This document shows, one piece after another, positions 1 through 9,003 of a DNA stretch of 60,350 nt; positions within the stretch are counted from its first letter, which is position 1, and each line of letters starts with the position of its first letter. The position numbers and the translations under genes were made by a program. The notes under the pieces were generated by a model. It was not told the origin of the DNA. It made no database searches and was given only the letters and a program-made list of their open reading frames with translations. Source of the DNA: Bacteroidaceae bacterium (GTDB taxonomy: Bacteria > Bacteroidota > Bacteroidia > Bacteroidales > Bacteroidaceae); assembly GCA_024398785.1 (NCBI GenBank), contig JAKSIO010000012.1, positions 1-60,350 on the forward strand, read 5' to 3'.

Positions 1-36
1 AGTACCCTCTGGACGGGGTGACGGTATTCTCTTTGC

Positions 37-123
37 CCGAACGTTCTCAAATGCCCGGCTTTTTGCACACCATCGCCACTCCCAGAGGCCGAACGTTCTC
101 AAATTGCCAGCACTTTGCACACC
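37..123. repeat. Pair of ~35-bp direct repeats
   Basis: A sequence containing GAACGTTCTCAAAT and ending in TTTGCACACC occurs at 37-71 and again at 89-123, with small differences between copies. It lies in the non-coding start of the window just before a second repeat cluster. No open frame of its own is convincing, and its function is unknown. Confidence 0.7.
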
Positions 124-141
124 TTCCAAGGTAGTATTCGC

Positions 142-371
142 AAAAAGACGGCAGCAAAGCAGGTCAGCGGTAGCGCTAACTGCGAGCGTCCGAAACGCAT
201 ATATCCGAATACAAATGTAAAAAAAGACGGCAGCAAAGCAGGTCAGCGGTAGCGCTAACTGCGAGCGTCCGAAACGCATATATCCAAATACCATTCGCAA
301 AAAGGCGGCAGCAAAGCAGGTCAGCGGTAGCGTTAACTGCGAGCGTCCGATACGCATACATCCGAATACAA
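142..371. repeat. Three tandem ~72-bp repeat units
   Basis: Three near-identical units start at 142, 221 and 299, a period of 78-79 bp. Each runs from an A-rich AGACGGCAGC-type start through GCAAAGCAGGTCAGCGG and GCGAGCGTCCG to an ending CGAATACAA. Units 1 and 2 are almost identical; unit 3 has several substitutions. The unit-plus-linker layout superficially recalls a CRISPR, but the linkers are only 6-8 bp, so it is not one. The apparent 92-codon minus-strand frame over it is a by-product of the repetition. The CGAATACAA ending also occurs in the dispersed repeat at 361-418. Confidence 0.85.
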
Positions 372-418
372 ACAAATGGCAGGCGGAAAAGTTGGCGAAC
401 GGAACCTGTCCCCTGTTC
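361..418. repeat. Dispersed repeat, copy 1
   Basis: The segment has TCCGAATACAA at 361-371 and, at 394-418, a 25-bp block containing GGAACCTGTCCCC. The 25-bp block is present as a perfect reverse complement at 56786-56810, where the other half also recurs at a similar spacing. This indicates a dispersed family of short elements, perhaps mobile or REP-like. It ends shortly before the promoter of the nucleoside phosphorylase gene. Confidence 0.65.
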
Positions 419-438
419 AGCACCTTCAGAATAATTTG

Positions 439-447
439 TATATTTGC
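439..447 (+). promoter_or_regulatory. Bacteroidota -7 promoter box
   Basis: TATATTTGC matches the Bacteroidota -7 consensus TAnnTTTGC and lies 28 bp upstream of the ATG at 476. It probably drives the nucleoside phosphorylase gene alone, since only repeats lie upstream. No strong -33 TTTG is visible. Confidence 0.6.
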
Positions 448-475
448 ATAACACAACACATAAATCACACAGAAA

Positions 476-1357
476 ATGGAAAAGAGATATTTTGAACCAT
501 CGGAGCTGATAATAAACGATGACGGATCATGCTTCCACCTGCATATCAGACCGGAGCAGCTGGCACGCAAAATAATACTTGTGGGCGATCCGGGCCGTGT
601 TTCAATAGTAGCTTCAAAAATGGACACAATTGAATGCGATGGCGGCAACCGTGAATTTGTGTGGGTAACCGGTATATATGCCGGCAAAAGAATAACAGTA
701 TTGTCAACCGGAATAGGGTGCGACAACATAGACATTGTTATGAACGAACTTGATGCCCTGACAAATATAAACTTCAAGACACGCACTTTAAATGAGACAA
801 TGCAAAGTCTTGATATTGTGCGCATTGGCACTTGCGGTGGACTGCAACCGTTCACTCCGTTAGGCACGTATCTGTGTTCGGAAAAGAGCATAGGGTTTGA
901 CGGACTGCTGAACTATTACGGCGGTCGTGACACCGTTTGCGACCTTGATTTTGAGGCGGCTTTCCGCACCTACATGAACTGGTCTGAAAAGCGTCCCGCC
1001 CCATACGTGGTAAATGCTGACAAAGACTTGCTCAGACGCATTATGGCAGACGATGCCACCATGGTGCGCGGTGTTACAATAGCTTGCGGAGGTTTTTACG
1101 GACCGCAGGGCAGGGTGCTGCGCATTCCGCTTCAGGACCCGGACCAGAATGCAAAGATTGAGGCTTTCGAATACAAGGGATACAAAATCACCAACTTTGA
1201 AATGGAGAGTTCTGCTCTGGCCGGACTGGCCGCATTGCTGGGACACCGTGCAATGACTGTCTGTATGGTTATTGCCAACCGCCACGCAAAAGAGATGAAC
1301 ACCAACTACAAACCTCTTATGCAACAGCTCATTCAGAGCGTTCTGGACAGGATTTAA
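476..1357 (+). CDS. udp: Nucleoside phosphorylase, uridine phosphorylase type
   Basis: This is a 293-aa protein of the PNP/UDP phosphorylase family. The family splits nucleosides with phosphate into free base and (deoxy)ribose-1-phosphate in cytosolic salvage. Visible family signatures are the phosphate-binding GDPGR near residue 38, STGIG near 77, RIGTCGG near 116 and the ribose-binding FEMES near 240. Length is somewhat over the usual 250 aa. The ATG at 476 follows a TATATTTGC promoter box. The 3' end overlaps the convergent phosphoesterase gene by 29 bp, so the last nine codons are read on both strands. Uridine is the likely substrate from overall resemblance; specificity cannot be fixed by eye. 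Confidence 0.85.
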   Translation: MEKRYFEPSELIINDDGSCFHLHIRPEQLARKIILVGDPGRVSIVASKMDTIECDGGNREFVWVTGIYAGKRITVLSTGIGCDNIDIVMNELDALTNINFKTRTLNETMQSLDIVRIGTCGGLQPFTPLGTYLCSEKSIGFDGLLNYYGGRDTVCDLDFEAAFRTYMNWSEKRPAPYVVNADKDLLRRIMADDATMVRGVTIACGGFYGPQGRVLRIPLQDPDQNAKIEAFEYKGYKITNFEMESSALAGLAALLGHRAMTVCMVIANRHAKEMNTNYKPLMQQLIQSVLDRI

Positions 1358-2438
1358 GGGTGATAAGGGTTATTTCCGGACGCAGACCAATGCGCATTGG
1401 CAACAGAGTCTGTCCAAGTCCGGTGTTGACATACAGATACCTGGGATTACCGTTATGTTCAAACTCCTTGTCACACCTGTACAACCCGTGATCCTGTTTG
1501 TATATGAATCTTGATGGTGTGAAACCGAATATGCCCAACTGCATACCGTGCGTATGTCCGGCCAGCATCAGGTCTATTGACGTTTCCGGCAGCACCTGGG
1601 CTTCCCAATGGGTGGGATCATGGCTCAGCAGTATATTGAAGTTCTCCCGGTTCAGATTGCGTACGGCATGGGACAGATTTCCTTTTGACACAAAGCGCGG
1701 ATTGACCGATATGTTGTCAACACCTGCAAGACCTATGGAATCGGTTCCACGTACAACATTTATGCCCTCGTTGCGCAGAACGGTCCATCCAAGTGCAGTC
1801 TGGCGCATGTACAGGCTGTTTTCTATAGAATCGGCCTTAGTGATAAAATATGGCGAATAAGATGCATAATCATGATTGCCGAACACAGAATACACACCAT
1901 CCTTTGCTTTAAGAGAAGACAGAACAGATTCAAAGCCATCCAATTCCGACGGAAGAAATGTAACAAGATCACCTGTAAAGGCAATAATATCAGGATGAAG
2001 TGAATTTATCGCATCAACGAATTTTACCAGAGTACTGGTGCGTTTTGGTTCCGAACCCTGTACCATATCAACAAACCTGCCGCGCGAACCCACACTTTTG
2101 GAAATACGGAAAGACACTTTGTCTTGCTCTCCAGCAGTACGGAACGACTGCAGATGCATATCAGATATCTGTACAATGCGGTAACCGTCAAAACTCTCAG
2201 GAACAGCCGGGGACTGAATGCAGATCCGGTTTATTTTGTAACCGTTGATGCCGCAGGTAGTACCTGTCAGGATGAAAACTAATGGAACCAACAGTCCGTA
2301 AAGTCCATATTTATACCATGTTATGAATTTCTTATGCCATAGCAGCGCAGCCATGGCAGCAACAATAGCATCAATAAACAGAATAAATAATTCAGATGCT
2401 GTAAGAATCAGCAGAACCAGGACCAGAGCAAGATTCAT
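1329..2438 (-). CDS. Membrane-anchored calcineurin-like metallophosphoesterase
   Basis: A 369-aa protein with two hydrophobic N-terminal stretches (about residues 3-32 and 43-62) followed by a metallophosphoesterase domain. Metal-ligand motifs are in order: D93-M-H95, a GD in FTGDLV, GNHD, and a C-terminal GHTHG. The family hydrolyses phosphoesters with a dinuclear metal centre; membrane-tethered members of this layout (YkuE/YaeI-like) often act on lipid-linked phosphates such as UDP-diacylglucosamine. The substrate here is inference. Its ATG shares one base with the TGA stop of the patatin gene upstream, so the two are probably translationally coupled. The 3' end overlaps the convergent phosphorylase gene. 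Confidence 0.85.
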   Translation of the reverse strand: MNLALVLVLLILTASELFILFIDAIVAAMAALLWHKKFITWYKYGLYGLLVPLVFILTGTTCGINGYKINRICIQSPAVPESFDGYRIVQISDMHLQSFRTAGEQDKVSFRISKSVGSRGRFVDMVQGSEPKRTSTLVKFVDAINSLHPDIIAFTGDLVTFLPSELDGFESVLSSLKAKDGVYSVFGNHDYASYSPYFITKADSIENSLYMRQTALGWTVLRNEGINVVRGTDSIGLAGVDNISVNPRFVSKGNLSHAVRNLNRENFNILLSHDPTHWEAQVLPETSIDLMLAGHTHGMQLGIFGFTPSRFIYKQDHGLYRCDKEFEHNGNPRYLYVNTGLGQTLLPMRIGLRPEITLITLKSCPERSE

Positions 2439-4732
2439 CAGTCCATAAAGCGTTTGTTAAGCATAAGCAGACCAACTGTGATGCCGAATTCCGGAGATTT
2501 CCATTGCTTGGTATCAATCTGGAAGAAGGCATTCATAGTAATGTTGTGGTACTGCGCAACAAAGTTTGCAATGGCCATATATGCAGATGTTGAGAAAGCC
2601 CTGCCGTAGTAAACAGTATTGTCCAGACCACGAATAATAGGCTTTAACGGAATGAATCCGTACAAACCTGTACGCAACTGCATAAAAGAGTTCAGTTTGA
2701 ATATAGGCATAACACCCAGACCTATGAACGAGTTGGCACGGAAAGCCTGGTTCATGGTAAACTTGCCTCCTACAGTAGGAGCATAATATCCGGCCTGCAT
2801 TATTGATGACAGGTAATCGGGCGCAAGGTCGCGTGTTGAATAGCGCAACTGTGCATGAAAGCCAATCAGGAACTGCTTGCTGACATCGGCATAGTTCTCC
2901 GTTTCAAAGTTGAACTGCATCCAGGAATTGTTCTTGTAAAATGCCGGAGTCTGATATTCATGATACCTTATGTTGGCATTATATATCTGTCCCTGAAGCA
3001 ACAGTGAATGGCCTTTTGTAGGGAACATATTGTTGTTAAGGCTTGATCCGCTCAACGTAACACCGCCACCAAAGATTGTAGAGGTGTTTTTGTTGTAGTT
3101 TATGTTGGTGTAATCGCGGCTGTATGTATAAAAGTCCTTATGCAATGCAGTTCCGATATACCATTCTGCCTTGTAGTTATTCATGAATGGACGTACCACC
3201 TGAACCTTTGTAAAGAACTCTTTGTCTTTGAAATATGGCGGACGCGGCGATGCCATCAGATACCTGGCATTGTAATATTTCATGTCGGAATATCCGCCAA
3301 TAAGCTGCAATGATACAGGAACATTCCACGGCATATCCCAACTGGCGGTAACCTGTGCATTGTTGTAACTGCGTCCCAACTGTCCCTCAACAAGTATTTT
3401 TGTATAAATCTTATTGATATGTGAGAAACACAGACTGCAGTACAGCTGGCTTGAATATACTGTTGACAGAGCACCGCCAAGATGCAGCTGCATACCGTCA
3501 TTCATCTTTACGTTCAGCAGGGCAGTGAAGCAGGAGTCATAGGTATTCTGCTTGAAATGCGGCAGAATCTCGCGGAAATAATCATCGCTGAGCAACGAAT
3601 AATACGATGCCTTGAAATTTTCAAACGATGTCTCATTAGCCTGACTTACAATACTGTTATTGTTATGGTTCAGAAGGAAATGGTTTATATAATAACCCGT
3701 TCTTTCATCAGTTCCGGATACAAGTATGTTGTTGACTCTGATATTCGGAATCTTACTCTTGAAAGCGGCACGTTTCTTTTCAACGTCTGACGGATCAACA
3801 AAATATGGAACATTGTTCTTTATTGAATCAATGAACTGCAGAGTGTAGTTATATCCGTATTCATACAGTGCGCCGAATTTTGCAAAATCCAACCAGTTAT
3901 AGTTGTCCATATCGAAATGTATGGTAATACCTTCATCAGAACCGATTGTGTTTCTGTTTTCCTGGATTATCATGCTTTCAATCTGGCCGTACAGGTCCGA
4001 TTCGCCGGGAATGGTCTTTTTGCTGCTGACATCGCTTCCAATTATGAAATCCGGAGCGAAATCACGCTGCATTACATCTGTGGGGAAATTGTTGTATATA
4101 CCGCCATCGTACAAAAAGACTGAATCCAGCATAAGAGGCTTGAAGAAGCCCGGGAATGTCATACTGGTGCGTACGGCATCGTCCAGATATCCGTTTTTGA
4201 AGATTACCTGTTTTTTGTTGTAAACATCGGCAGCAACTGTACGCAAAGGGACAAACAGGCTGTCGAAATTATATCCGCATGCCGCACCTGCTGCTGAGAA
4301 TATCTGCGAAAAGGCAATATTCATGGGCAGAGGGTCAATGATGGACAGGACGCCCGGCAATATGACTTTGTTAACGGAGTCCTTAGGGTTAATTGTAATG
4401 CTCAGCAGAGTAGGGTTGTTGGTATTTACGCGATAGTAGTACTGATATTCGCTTGGAGACTGGCCAAGAAACCATGTATAGAACTCTTCTGAACTGACAA
4501 GCTGGAGCATTTCATCAGTAGTGTATCCGCTTGCATACAACGCAGCAATAATTGCTCCCATTGATGTTCCCGTCACGTAGTCAATGGGGATACCATTTTC
4601 CTCCAGGGCACGGATTACACCAATGTGGGCAACACCTTTAGCACCGCCGCCGCTAAGTACAAGGCCTACGCCCTGCGCATTAGCGGCAAGCAACGATGTT
4701 GCCATCAGTAATATGGTCAATAGTTTTTTCAC
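2438..4732 (-). CDS. Patatin-like phospholipase with outer-membrane barrel
   Basis: A 764-aa secreted protein from the GTG at 4732. A hydrophobic leader ending ANAQG is followed directly by a patatin domain: oxyanion loop GGGAKG, nucleophile elbow GTSMG (Ser about residue 57) and the catalytic DGG near 210. The remaining ~450 residues are rich in alternating aromatic and polar segments, like the POTRA plus 16-strand barrel of PlpD-type proteins (type Vd secretion), so it is probably an outer-membrane-bound lipase. No ATG starts this frame: a TTG at 4741 is also possible, but the GTG gives a standard MKKLL-type signal peptide. It lies 34 bp after htpG, and its stop overlaps the next gene's ATG. 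Confidence 0.85.
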   Translation of the reverse strand: MKKLLTILLMATSLLAANAQGVGLVLSGGGAKGVAHIGVIRALEENGIPIDYVTGTSMGAIIAALYASGYTTDEMLQLVSSEEFYTWFLGQSPSEYQYYYRVNTNNPTLLSITINPKDSVNKVILPGVLSIIDPLPMNIAFSQIFSAAGAACGYNFDSLFVPLRTVAADVYNKKQVIFKNGYLDDAVRTSMTFPGFFKPLMLDSVFLYDGGIYNNFPTDVMQRDFAPDFIIGSDVSSKKTIPGESDLYGQIESMIIQENRNTIGSDEGITIHFDMDNYNWLDFAKFGALYEYGYNYTLQFIDSIKNNVPYFVDPSDVEKKRAAFKSKIPNIRVNNILVSGTDERTGYYINHFLLNHNNNSIVSQANETSFENFKASYYSLLSDDYFREILPHFKQNTYDSCFTALLNVKMNDGMQLHLGGALSTVYSSQLYCSLCFSHINKIYTKILVEGQLGRSYNNAQVTASWDMPWNVPVSLQLIGGYSDMKYYNARYLMASPRPPYFKDKEFFTKVQVVRPFMNNYKAEWYIGTALHKDFYTYSRDYTNINYNKNTSTIFGGGVTLSGSSLNNNMFPTKGHSLLLQGQIYNANIRYHEYQTPAFYKNNSWMQFNFETENYADVSKQFLIGFHAQLRYSTRDLAPDYLSSIMQAGYYAPTVGGKFTMNQAFRANSFIGLGVMPIFKLNSFMQLRTGLYGFIPLKPIIRGLDNTVYYGRAFSTSAYMAIANFVAQYHNITMNAFFQIDTKQWKSPEFGITVGLLMLNKRFMD

Positions 4733-4775
4733 TGATGACAAAGTTATGAAATATTATTTACCTATGTGGTACTGT

Positions 4776-6689
4776 TTACAACAAATCTACACTGCGGTGT
4801 ATAAAGTTGCTCAGAGCCTGACCTTTCAAAAGTCCGTTCTGGAGCAGTGCAAGGTCTACAAGTTCGTTCAGAACTTTCACGTTCTGACCCCATGCCTTGA
4901 CTTTGGCATCGTCTTTGGCATCGTCTCCCTGAATGGCAGCCTGAGCCTCTTCCAGTATGCGTTTTGTAACAGGGTGGTCTGAGTTGACAAGCACTGTGAG
5001 CATATCGTCCATCTGACCATAGAATGCCATTCCGGCCTGTATGTTGCTCATCTCTTTCATACGGCGCATATACTCGCTTTGAGTAATCATAACTGGCAGT
5101 GCATCAGCACCTTGTGCGTTGACTTCTACAGTAAATTTTATCTTGTCAAGAGCAGGCATTGCGTTCTGGAACACCTTGCTGAGCAATGCGCTTGCATCCT
5201 CGGAAAGACCGGTTTCCTTTTTGTCTTCCTTAGCAATAAGTTTGTCTATGCTGTCGGCATCGACACGGTTGAAACGGCACTTCTCAATTTTCTGCTCAAG
5301 CATACCTATCAGTGCAACATCAAGAGGGTTGTCCATAAGCAGAACGTTGTATCCTTTTGCCTTTGCAATCTCTATAAAGCTGTACTGCTCCTGCAGATTG
5401 TTTGCGTACAGGTAGATTACATTGCCGTCTTTGTCTGTCTGCTCGGGCTCAATGAGTGTGCGGTATTCTTTGAATGTGTAGTATTTGGCATCTGTGTCCT
5501 TGAACAGAGCTATTGACTCTATCTTGCTGTAGAACTCTTCTTCTGTAAGCATTCCGTAGTCCATGAACACTTTCAGATCGTCCCACTTTGATTCAAAAGA
5601 TGCACGGTCTGTTTTGAAAATCGATGTCAGACGGTCTGCAACTTTCTTGGTGATGTAGCCCGAAATCTTCTTTACGTTGGCATCGCTCTGAAGGTATGAA
5701 CGTGATACGTTAAGAGGGATGTCAGGTGAGTCTATCACACCGTGCAGCAGTGTAAGGAAGTCCGGTACAATGCCTTCTACTGAGTCAGTTACATATACCT
5801 GGTTGCAGTAGAGCTGTATCTTGTTCTTCTGCAGTTCAAGGTTGCTCTTTATCTTGGGGAAGTAGAGAATACCTGTAAGGTGGAACGGGAAATCTACATT
5901 AAGGTGTATCCAGAACAGAGGTTCATCTGACATGGGGTAGAGGGCCTTGTAGAAGTTGGTGTAGTCTTCGTCTTTCAGTTCTGACGGAGCTTTGGTCCAG
6001 ATTGGGTCTGTTGAATTGATAATGTGATCCTTGTCTGTCTCTACGCTTTTTCCGTCTTTCCATTCTGTCTCCTTGCCGAATATTACCGGTACAGGCATGA
6101 ATTTACAGTATTTGCCAAGCAGAGACTCTATCTGGTATTTCTCAAGATACTCTTTGCAGTCATCGGAAATGTGCAGTACAATATCGGTTCCGCGGTCTTC
6201 TTTCTTGGTTTCTTCCATTGTGAATTCAGGAGAACCGTCGCAGCTCCATTTTACTGCAGGGGCATCTTTGTAAGACTTGGTAATGATTTCAACCTTGTCT
6301 GCAACCATGAATGCAGAGTAGAAACCAAGACCAAAATGACCTATGATTGCATTTGCGTTGTCTTTGTATTTCTCAAGGAAGTCTGTTGCACCTGAGAATG
6401 CAATCTGGTTGATGTACTTTTCAATTTCTTCTGCAGTCATTCCAATACCGCGGTCGCTTACGGTAAGTGTCTTTTTGTCAAGTGTGATGCGTACTGCAAG
6501 GTCTCCCAGTTCGCCCTGGATTTCTCCTTTGGAAGAGAGAGTCTTGAGTTTCTGTGTTGCATCTACTGCGTTTGATACAAGTTCGCGAAGGAATATTTCG
6601 TGATCGCTATAAAGAAACTTTTTGATGACAGGGAAAATGTTGTCCGTTGTTACTCCAATGGTTCCTGTTGTTTTTGCTGCTTTACTCAT
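4776..6689 (-). CDS. htpG: HSP90-family chaperone HtpG
   Basis: A 637-aa cytosolic ATP-dependent chaperone. The GHKL ATP-binding domain occupies about residues 1-220: catalytic Glu35 and Asn40 in FLRELVSNAVDA, then DRGIGM, and the glycine-rich lid GHFGLGFYSAF. The middle domain carries SYLQSD, with the conserved arginine just before in NVSR. The dimerisation domain follows. Length is slightly under the usual 680 for Bacteroidales. It begins 32 bp after the end of clpC, so the chaperone and the protease unfoldase are probably one transcript, an arrangement that fits stress induction. No promoter box was found in the gap. Confidence 0.97.
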   Translation of the reverse strand: MSKAAKTTGTIGVTTDNIFPVIKKFLYSDHEIFLRELVSNAVDATQKLKTLSSKGEIQGELGDLAVRITLDKKTLTVSDRGIGMTAEEIEKYINQIAFSGATDFLEKYKDNANAIIGHFGLGFYSAFMVADKVEIITKSYKDAPAVKWSCDGSPEFTMEETKKEDRGTDIVLHISDDCKEYLEKYQIESLLGKYCKFMPVPVIFGKETEWKDGKSVETDKDHIINSTDPIWTKAPSELKDEDYTNFYKALYPMSDEPLFWIHLNVDFPFHLTGILYFPKIKSNLELQKNKIQLYCNQVYVTDSVEGIVPDFLTLLHGVIDSPDIPLNVSRSYLQSDANVKKISGYITKKVADRLTSIFKTDRASFESKWDDLKVFMDYGMLTEEEFYSKIESIALFKDTDAKYYTFKEYRTLIEPEQTDKDGNVIYLYANNLQEQYSFIEIAKAKGYNVLLMDNPLDVALIGMLEQKIEKCRFNRVDADSIDKLIAKEDKKETGLSEDASALLSKVFQNAMPALDKIKFTVEVNAQGADALPVMITQSEYMRRMKEMSNIQAGMAFYGQMDDMLTVLVNSDHPVTKRILEEAQAAIQGDDAKDDAKVKAWGQNVKVLNELVDLALLQNGLLKGQALSNFIHRSVDLL

Positions 6690-6721
6690 AATTATTTATT
6701 TTTTAAGTTATCTTCAAAATT

Positions 6722-8821
6722 TTATTTGTCTGCCATTTTGTCCGTTACCTTGAATGACAGTTCTCCGTTTCTTGCCAATCCGACCCTTACTGTCTGTCCG
6801 CTGTGGCACACGTCGTCAATAATCATTTCTGACAATTTGTCCTCAACGTATGTCTGGATTGCACGGTTCAACGGACGTGCTCCGTAGTCGGGATTATAGC
6901 CTTTGTCTGCAAGGAAATCTATTGCTCCGGCAGAGAATTTAACCTCGATGCCTTTGTCTGCAACACGTTTTGCCAGGTTGTTAAGTTCTATGTTAACTAT
7001 CTGTTTTACAGCTTCTTTTGACAACTGGTCAAACGTAATGATTTCGTCTATACGGTTAATGAACTCAGGGGCGAATGTGCGGTTCAGCGCCTTGCGTATA
7101 AGGTCTCCGGCATTGACGTTGGCATCGGCTCCGTTTGAAAAACCAATACCTTTTCCAAACTCTTTAACCTGACGTGAACCTACGTTCGATGTCATGATTA
7201 TTATGGTGTTGCGGAAATCTACAGTGCGCCCGTTGCTGTCTGTCAGGCGGCCTTCGTCCATAACTTGAAGAAGCATGTTATAGACATCGGCATGAGCCTT
7301 TTCAATCTCGTCAAGAAGAATGATGGAGTAGGGGTGACGGCGTACTTTTTCGGTCAGCTGTCCGCCCTCTTCATATCCTACATATCCCGGAGGTGCTCCC
7401 ACCAGTCTGGACACTGCAAACTTCTCCATGTATTCGCTCATGTCAATCCTTATGAGTGCGCTGTCGGCACCGAACATAATGTTAGCTAACTGCTTGGCCA
7501 GCAATGTTTTACCAACACCGGTAGGACCAAGGAAAAGGAAGGTTCCTATAGGTTTGTCGGTACGCTTGAGTCCGGCACGTCCGCGCTTGATTGCACGTAC
7601 TATGGTATCTACAGCCTTGTCCTGCTGAATAACTATATGCTTGAGTTTGCTGTCCATGTCTTTAAGACGGCGGCTTTCGGCACTGGCTATATTTTCAACG
7701 GGAACTCCGCTTATCATGCTTACCACCTTGGCTATGTCCTGAGCATTTATGCTGATGCGGTTTGAGCGTTCCTTTTCTTCCCACTCCCTGCGCATAAGAC
7801 TGAGCTGTGCCTCAAGTTGTTTTTCCTGATCACGGAAGTCTGCGGCCAGTTCAAATTTCTGGTCTGCAACAGCCTGATTCTTACGCTGTTTCATCTGTTC
7901 AATGAACTGTTCCTGCTGAACAATCTCTTTTGAAGTGGTCAGATTGACTATGTGCGCGCGGCTTCCGGCCTCATCCATAATGTCGATAGCTTTGTCCGGA
8001 AAACTGCGGTCTGTAATATACTGGTCGGCATAATGTACGCATGCCTGCAAGGCTTCAGGAGTGTATATCACGTTGTGATGATCCTCGTACTGCGGTCTGA
8101 TATTCTGCAAGATCTGCAGCGTTTCTTCAAGGGTAGTGGGTTCAACTAAAATCTTCTGGAATCTGCGTTCCAGAGCACCGTCTTTTTCTATGCTTTTGCG
8201 GTATTCTTCGGTTGTGGTTGCACCAATGCACTGTATCTCGCCGCGCGCAAGGGCCGGTTTGAGTATATTGGCGGCATCCATTGACCCTTCGGCATTTCCT
8301 GCACCTATTATTGTATGAATTTCATCAATGAACAGGATTATTTCGGGATGCTGCTTAAGTTCATCAATGATGGTCATAAGACGCTCCTCAAACTGTCCGC
8401 GGTATTTTGTACCGGCAACAACCTGGGCCATATTCAGTGACAGCAGACGCTTGCCGTGAAGTATGCGCGACACTTTCTTGTCGGCAATGCGCTGGGCAAG
8501 ACCTTCTACAATGGCAGATTTACCTACTCCTGGATCTCCTATAAGAATGGGATTGTTCTTTTTACGGCGGCTCAGAATCTGGGCAACACGTTCAATCTCA
8601 GTTTCACGGCCCACAACAGGGTCAAGCTTGCCGTTTTCGGCTGCGGCAGTTATGTCAGAGGCAAATTTGTCCAATGCCGGAGTGGCACTGGATTTGCCTT
8701 TATCTTTCTTTTCCGATGTATTGTCTATCTTGGCTGAAGAACGCTGGGGCTGCTGGGAGGAATCATTCTCTTCGGCATCGAGCAAATCTCCAAAATCGTC
8801 GTCGTTATTGTTCAGATTCAT
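6722..8821 (-). CDS. clpC: ClpC-type AAA+ protease ATPase without N-domain
   Basis: A 699-aa Clp/Hsp100 unfoldase that should feed substrates to ClpP. There are two AAA+ modules: Walker A GDPGVGKS with FIDEIH, and GPTGVGKT with LLDEIEKAH. Between them is a UVR-like coiled motif ([15 protein letters not shown]). A ClpP-docking IGF tripeptide lies in GKGIGFSNG. Family members of ~840 aa begin with two Clp-N repeats; here the protein starts directly in an acidic, Gln/Ser-rich linker ([12 protein letters not shown]) and reaches the first AAA domain by residue ~50. The longest frame starts at a TTG four codons earlier; the ATG at 8821 is preferred. Upstream is non-coding up to gyrA, so no separate N-domain exists nearby. 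Confidence 0.93.
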   Translation of the reverse strand: MNLNNNDDDFGDLLDAEENDSSQQPQRSSAKIDNTSEKKDKGKSSATPALDKFASDITAAAENGKLDPVVGRETEIERVAQILSRRKKNNPILIGDPGVGKSAIVEGLAQRIADKKVSRILHGKRLLSLNMAQVVAGTKYRGQFEERLMTIIDELKQHPEIILFIDEIHTIIGAGNAEGSMDAANILKPALARGEIQCIGATTTEEYRKSIEKDGALERRFQKILVEPTTLEETLQILQNIRPQYEDHHNVIYTPEALQACVHYADQYITDRSFPDKAIDIMDEAGSRAHIVNLTTSKEIVQQEQFIEQMKQRKNQAVADQKFELAADFRDQEKQLEAQLSLMRREWEEKERSNRISINAQDIAKVVSMISGVPVENIASAESRRLKDMDSKLKHIVIQQDKAVDTIVRAIKRGRAGLKRTDKPIGTFLFLGPTGVGKTLLAKQLANIMFGADSALIRIDMSEYMEKFAVSRLVGAPPGYVGYEEGGQLTEKVRRHPYSIILLDEIEKAHADVYNMLLQVMDEGRLTDSNGRTVDFRNTIIIMTSNVGSRQVKEFGKGIGFSNGADANVNAGDLIRKALNRTFAPEFINRIDEIITFDQLSKEAVKQIVNIELNNLAKRVADKGIEVKFSAGAIDFLADKGYNPDYGARPLNRAIQTYVEDKLSEMIIDDVCHSGQTVRVGLARNGELSFKVTDKMADK

Positions 8822-8862
8822 CTGTAGAAACAATTAATTAAACATATTTCACAAAGACTATA

Positions 8863-8879
8863 TACAAATATCGTGCCAA
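8863..8879 (-). promoter_or_regulatory. Candidate sigma-54 promoter of clpC-htpG
   Basis: On the minus strand the sequence TTGGCACGATATTTGTA matches the sigma-54 pattern YTGGCACG-N4-TTGCW, except that the -12 GC reads GT. It sits 42 bp upstream of the clpC ATG, leaving room for a leader of about 30 nt. No good TAnnTTTG box lies in the same gap. Sigma-54 use here is inference; the -12 mismatch lowers confidence. Confidence 0.35.
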
Positions 8880-8944
8880 AAAATCAATGCCAATTGTATG
8901 GCATGAAAATGTTATGAACAAGCAATAAAAAAGTCCTTTGCAAA

Positions 8945-8977
8945 TTTGCCTGATAGTAGAAATATGAGTACCTTTAC
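8945..8977 (+). promoter_or_regulatory. Probable gyrA promoter
   Basis: A -33-like TTTG at 8945-8948 and a -7-like TACCTTTAC at 8969-8977 (one mismatch to TAnnTTTGC) are spaced as in Bacteroidota promoters. They lie 27 bp upstream of the gyrA start. Confidence 0.45.
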
Positions 8978-9003
8978 AAGGTATAATATAAAAACTGATA
9001 AAA

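Noticed and set aside
142..371. CRISPR array
   Set aside because: Three units of ~72 bp with only 6-8 bp between them; CRISPR repeats are 23-47 bp with longer unique spacers.
176..454. 92-aa minus-strand frame in the repeats
   Set aside because: Its protein sequence simply repeats with the DNA; no start context or family.
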